Positions 57,576 to 64,000 of a DNA stretch of 64,000 bases are shown one piece after another. The notes below the pieces were generated by a model. It ran no database searches, was not told the origin of the DNA, and worked only from the letters and a program-made list of their open reading frames with translations. The position numbers and the translations under genes are program-made. The DNA comes from Serratia ureilytica (GTDB lineage Bacteria > Pseudomonadota > Gammaproteobacteria > Enterobacterales > Enterobacteriaceae), in the NCBI RefSeq assembly GCF_013375155.1, contig NZ_JABXOF010000005.1:186001-250000 (forward strand), written 5' to 3'. Position 1 is the first letter of the stretch, and each line of letters begins with the position of its first letter.

Positions 57576-58505
57576 TTAAATCGAATGCTTAAGCCCGGCG
57601 GCGTGTTTGCTGCCGTTCTCGCGCGCGATGGTGATGAACGGCGTCACCAGTTCCGGCCGCGCGCTGCCGCGCCGCCACGCCAACCCGATATCCAGCGGCT
57701 CCAGCAGATCGTCCAGTTTGCGTGCCTCGATCATGTTGCCTTCCAGCGACCAGGCGCGGTACGCCATGTCCGGCTGGATAGACACCCCCATCCCCGCCGC
57801 CACCAGGCTGCGCACCGCCTCGGTCGAGGCGGTCTTCATGGCGATCTCCGGCTTCAGCCCGGCGCGCGCCCAGATGCGCCGCGCGTGCACGTCCATTTCA
57901 TCGGCGTTGAGCTGGATCAGCGGCTGTTTAGCCACGTCCGCCAGGCTGATGCTCTCGTGCTCCAGCAGCGGGTGCAGCGGCGGCAGCCACAGGCGATACG
58001 GCGAGTGCATCAGCACCTCGGTCTGCAGCGCGTCGCGGTCTTCGATGTTCGACAAGATCAGCACGCCGATGTCGATCTCGCCGCTGACCAGCAGATGCTC
58101 GATGTACGGGCGTTCGTCTTCAACCACCTGCACGGTGACGTTGGGATAGGCCGATTTAAAGCGCGTGAGCAGTTCCACCAGGAAGTAGCCCGCCACCAGA
58201 CTGGTGACGCCGATGGTCAGCTTGCCGGTCAGGCTTTCGGTGCCGATCTGCAGGCTGCGCTTGGCGTTGTCCACCGTCGCCAGGATCAGATACGACTGGC
58301 GTAGAAACTGATGCCCCTGATGGGTCAGCGTCATGCCCTTGGCATGGCGATCGAACAGCCGCACGCCGATCTCGGTTTCCAGCTGCTGGATAGCGAGCGT
58401 CAGCGAAGACTGGGAGACAAACACCGCCTGGGCGCCGGCGGAGATCGACCCGGTTTCCGCCACCGCGATAAAGTGGCGGATTTGGCGTAACGTCATCATC
58501 CCCAT
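57576..58505 (-). CDS. LysR-family transcriptional regulator
   Basis: This ~309-residue regulator has an N-terminal winged HTH (LRQIRHFIAVAETGSISAGAQAV in two parts, then SLTLAIQQLETEIGVRLFDR) and a C-terminal effector domain (LTIGVTSLVAGYFL onward). Three in-frame ATGs cluster at 58505, 58499 and 58496; the second has AAAGG eight bases upstream and is a likely start. It is the first gene before the aldehyde dehydrogenase and ydc operon and presumably controls them. Unlike many LysR genes it is not divergent from its presumed targets. Its 5' end abuts an intergenic repeat. Confidence 0.9.
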   Translation of the reverse strand: MGMMTLRQIRHFIAVAETGSISAGAQAVFVSQSSLTLAIQQLETEIGVRLFDRHAKGMTLTHQGHQFLRQSYLILATVDNAKRSLQIGTESLTGKLTIGVTSLVAGYFLVELLTRFKSAYPNVTVQVVEDERPYIEHLLVSGEIDIGVLILSNIEDRDALQTEVLMHSPYRLWLPPLHPLLEHESISLADVAKQPLIQLNADEMDVHARRIWARAGLKPEIAMKTASTEAVRSLVAAGMGVSIQPDMAYRAWSLEGNMIEARKLDDLLEPLDIGLAWRRGSARPELVTPFITIARENGSKHAAGLKHSI

Positions 58506-58695
58506 CGCCTTTCAAGCCGCTGCGTTGTTGTCTGCGTGCTATTACGTGGCCCATCCGTAGGCCACGCCCTAACGGGCCGCTGCGAGCAGCGTTCAAATCT
58601 GCTCCCGGCAGATTTGTCCCCCCAGTCACTTACTTGAGTAAGCTCCTGGGGATGCACGCCCTTGCCGCCTAGCCGCAACTTGAAATTCATTGGGG
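58503..58695. repeat. Intergenic palindromic repeat, copy 3, with internal insertion
   Basis: Same orientation as copy 1. The left end box CTTTCAAGCCGCTGCGTTGT abuts the LysR start codons. The core palindrome CCCCAGTCACTTACTTGA...GCTCCTGGGG spans 58620-58652, followed by CTTGCCGCCTAGCCGCAACTT and GAAATTCATTGGGG. Compared with copy 2, about 80 extra bases (about 58538-58619) with their own hairpins lie between the end box and the core. Confidence 0.75.
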
Positions 58696-58858
58696 ATCAC
58701 CTTAATCAAAATAGTTACGTTGATTGTAGATCTCGCGAGAGAAGCGATCGGGAAAAGTATCAAAAACGCGATAGCGTTCGCTTTTTTAGAATGCCGACAG
58801 GCAAAAATGGGGGGAACAATGAGGCGAAGAAGTGCGATGTGCGGGGGACAGAAATGAC

Positions 58859-58882
58859 AAGGGCGCAGCAAGCTGCGCCCTG
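58859..58882 (-). terminator. glnB terminator candidate
   Basis: GGGCGCAGC and GCTGCGCCC form a nine-base-pair perfect stem with a very short loop, 24 bases beyond glnB. On the minus strand TTGTCATTTC follows, a weak T tract. Confidence 0.6.
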
Positions 58883-58905
58883 ATGGCCGATGATCCTGCG
58901 GAAGA

Positions 58906-60878
<1,973 letters not shown>

Positions 60879-61008
60879 TTGTGTACGATCCCGCTTAATA
60901 CGTTCCATGGTGCTCTACGCCGGGGCGCGCCGCGGCAAAGAGAACGGAGTGTAAATCATTCCGCCGGATTTGTTGAGAACCTGCGTGGCAGGCGCCGGCG
61001 GGAATCTG

Positions 61009-62345
<1,337 letters not shown>

Positions 62346-62349
<4 letters not shown>

Positions 62350-63218
62350 TGCGCGTGGGACTCCTTATTGGCGGGGTGCGGCGTATAGGTGTCTTCCGGT
62401 TCAACCGGCAGCGCGGTGCCTTTTTCCAGTTCGTCCTGCGTTTCAGCGCCTTTGGCGGCCGCGCCGCTTTTACCGGCGGCGTCGCCCTTCTGCTGGCCCG
62501 CGCCGTTTTCCGGGATTTCCCCTTGCAGCTGCTTGCGCGATGAGAGCTGGCGTTCGATATCGGTCAGGTTTTCCAGCTTGCGCGAGGTGTCCTGCAGCTG
62601 CGACTGCAGGCGCGCCTGATTCTGGCGCAGCGAATCGATCTGGCTGTCGCTGCTCTCCTGCAGATGCTGATAACGCGCTCTCTCATCGAACAACGTGATC
62701 TGCAGCATCTGCTGCTGGCGCCACAGCTGCGTCAACGGACGTAGCGAACCGGGGAACTCCATCCGGTAACTGTTGATCCTGTCGAGCATCTGGCGGCGTT
62801 CACCGGAGGTCGGCTGTGCGCTCCCCAGCAGGATGCTCTGTTTGAAAACGCCGGACCAGCTGTCGCCCGGCACCGTTTTCGCCAGCGCACGCGCCTGGGT
62901 CGAGCCGATGCGATCGGCGCAGTCCATCGCGCGCAGCCAGTAGAGCGCGTTATCCAGCGCGTCCTTGTCGTCCAATTGCCACAGGGTATCGCAAGCCGCG
63001 GTGCGGTAATCGATCACCTTGGTATCCGGGATCGCCTCTTGCTGCTGAGCGCTCAATCCGCCGCTGACGGCGCGATCGACGCAGCCCGCCAGCAACAGCG
63101 GCATAAAGAAAACGGCGCCCAGCCAGGTGATCGGGCGTTTGCCGAGCGGCGCTCTGTGCGTGGCACGCGGTGAACGTTCGGTCTGTGAAAGACGAAGGCG
63201 TTTAGACCATGTGTACAT
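62346..63218 (-). CDS. qseG: Lipoprotein QseG of the GlrK-GlrR system
   Basis: This is a 290-residue outer-membrane-type lipoprotein with a lipobox in MPLLLAGCVDRA after a long basic N-region. It has a helical middle and coiled-coil part (ERARYQHLQESSDSQIDSLR) and a low-complexity C-terminus. QseG interacts with the sensor GlrK and modulates it. It lies between glrK and glrR, three bases from glrK. The exact start is uncertain because of the long segment before the signal helix. Confidence 0.88.
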
Positions 63219-63221
63219 TAT

Positions 63222-64000
63222 TTATTCATTCTCGGCGGTTAACGGCAGTTCAATGCGGAAGCAGACGTCTGCACCGGCGACCGTCGCCAGTTGCAGCTCA
63301 CCGCGCATGCGACGGATACAGTCCTGAGCGATGCTCAACCCCAGTCCGCTTCCTTTTACCGCCCCTTTTCGCTGGTGACTACCCTGGAAAAAAGGCTCGA
63401 AAATCATGGCTCTTTCAGCCTCGGGGATCGGCGTGCCGGTATTGGCGACGTCGATTTGCACCCGTTGTCCAACCTGACGGCTGCGGATCCAAATGTTACC
63501 GGATTCCTTGCCGTAGTGCACCGCATTGGAGTAGAGATTATCCAGCACGCGCATTAATAGCGTAGGCTCTGCCCAGCAGATTTCCGCTTCCAGCGCGATT
63601 TCGGTGGAAATCATCTTCGCCCGCGCCGGCAAACTGTGCGCGGCGACCACCAAATCGACCATCTCGCGCAGCTCGACGTTCTCGTGCTCCGCCGGGCCAT
63701 CGGCCAGTTTGCGGTTGTAATCCAGCAGTTGTTCAATCAGCTGCTGCAGGTGGCGGCTGCTGTTGTCGAGGATCGTCACCACCTCTTTCTGGTCGGAAGT
63801 CAGCGGCCCCGCCACCTCGTCGGCCAGCAGTTCGGTGCCTTCGCGCATGCTGGCCAGCGGCGTTTTCAATTCGTGCGAGATATGGCGCAGGAACTCGTGG
63901 CGCTGCGACTCCAGCCACGCCAGCCGTTCGCTCAGCCAGATGATGCGCTGCGCCAGCGAACGCAGCTCGCGCGGCCCTTTGAATGATGCGGTGCTGCCCA
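63222..64000 (-). CDS. glrK: Sensor histidine kinase GlrK (QseE), C-terminal part
   Basis: About 259 C-terminal residues of the kinase are inside the window; the membrane sensor half lies beyond the right edge. Visible are the end of the HAMP-linker region, the phospho-acceptor H-box HISHELKTPLASMREG, the N-box DNLYSNAVHYG and the G-boxes (IFEPFFQGSH, GSGLGLSIAQDC). The reading frame is open to base 64000. It is the first gene of glrK-qseG-glrR. Confidence 0.93.
   Translation of the reverse strand, partial: GSTASFKGPRELRSLAQRIIWLSERLAWLESQRHEFLRHISHELKTPLASMREGTELLADEVAGPLTSDQKEVVTILDNSSRHLQQLIEQLLDYNRKLADGPAEHENVELREMVDLVVAAHSLPARAKMISTEIALEAEICWAEPTLLMRVLDNLYSNAVHYGKESGNIWIRSRQVGQRVQIDVANTGTPIPEAERAMIFEPFFQGSHQRKGAVKGSGLGLSIAQDCIRRMRGELQLATVAGADVCFRIELPLTAENE

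Overview
The window is chromosomal DNA from a GC-rich enterobacterium, most likely Serratia (S. marcescens group). The gene order guaA-guaB-xseA, der-bamB-yfgM-hisS-ispG-rodZ-pilW-rlmN-ndk, sseB-pepB, the isc operon, trmJ/suhB, csiE/hcaT, glyA/hmp and glnB-nadE-glrR-qseG-glrK is the enterobacterial core backbone. Serratia is suggested by a protealysin-type M4 protease followed by its inhibitor gene, by a spermidine-dehydrogenase-like gene (an enzyme classically purified from S. marcescens) and by a recurring intergenic palindrome. Species identity is an inference.

Region 1 (1-7540) is an AT-richer accessory block next to the 3' end of guaA, a known island integration site. On the minus strand it holds a colicin V-type exporter: an ABC transporter with a C39 leader peptidase (cut by the window edge) and its CvaA-like membrane-fusion partner. 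Divergent from these is a 105-codon gene with a textbook double-glycine-type leader ending in Gly-Ala. This looks like an undescribed class II microcin system. No immunity gene is visible. The block also has a cytosolic flavoprotein resembling type II cholesterol oxidase, an AraC-type regulator, and about 1 kb without recognisable genes.

Region 2 (7541-21640) has guaBA with PurR-like and CRP-like sites and divergent xseA. It continues with a sugar-acid or glycoside cassette (MFS transporter, GH31 hydrolase, LacI-type regulator with a repeated operator-like sequence), protealysin plus emfourin, a zinc-ribbon protein, an AEC transporter and der.

Region 3 (21640-40070) is conserved housekeeping: outer-membrane assembly, histidyl-tRNA synthetase, isoprenoid synthesis, cell shape, RNA modification, nucleotide metabolism, and the complete iscRSUA-hscBA-fdx-iscX iron-sulfur operon with two IscR boxes upstream, then trmJ and suhB.

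Region 4 (40070-47300) has a DUF1007/NicO metal transport pair behind a Zur-like palindrome, csiE and hcaT with abutting stop codons, glyA with a PurR-like box, and hmp with a near-perfect NsrR operator.

Region 5 (47300-58700) is a polyamine catabolic locus. It comprises a LysR regulator, two aminobutyraldehyde dehydrogenases, a complete YdcSTUV-type ABC importer, a Tat-exported flavoprotein probably equivalent to spermidine dehydrogenase, and a tri-haem cytochrome c to take its electrons. Together these could convert spermidine to 1,3-diaminopropane and 4-aminobutyraldehyde, and the latter to GABA.

Region 6 (58700-64000) is glnB, nadE and the glrR-qseG-glrK envelope-stress two-component system, with glrK cut by the right edge. 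Three copies of one intergenic palindromic repeat occur at about 21.8, 32.4 and 58.6 kb.
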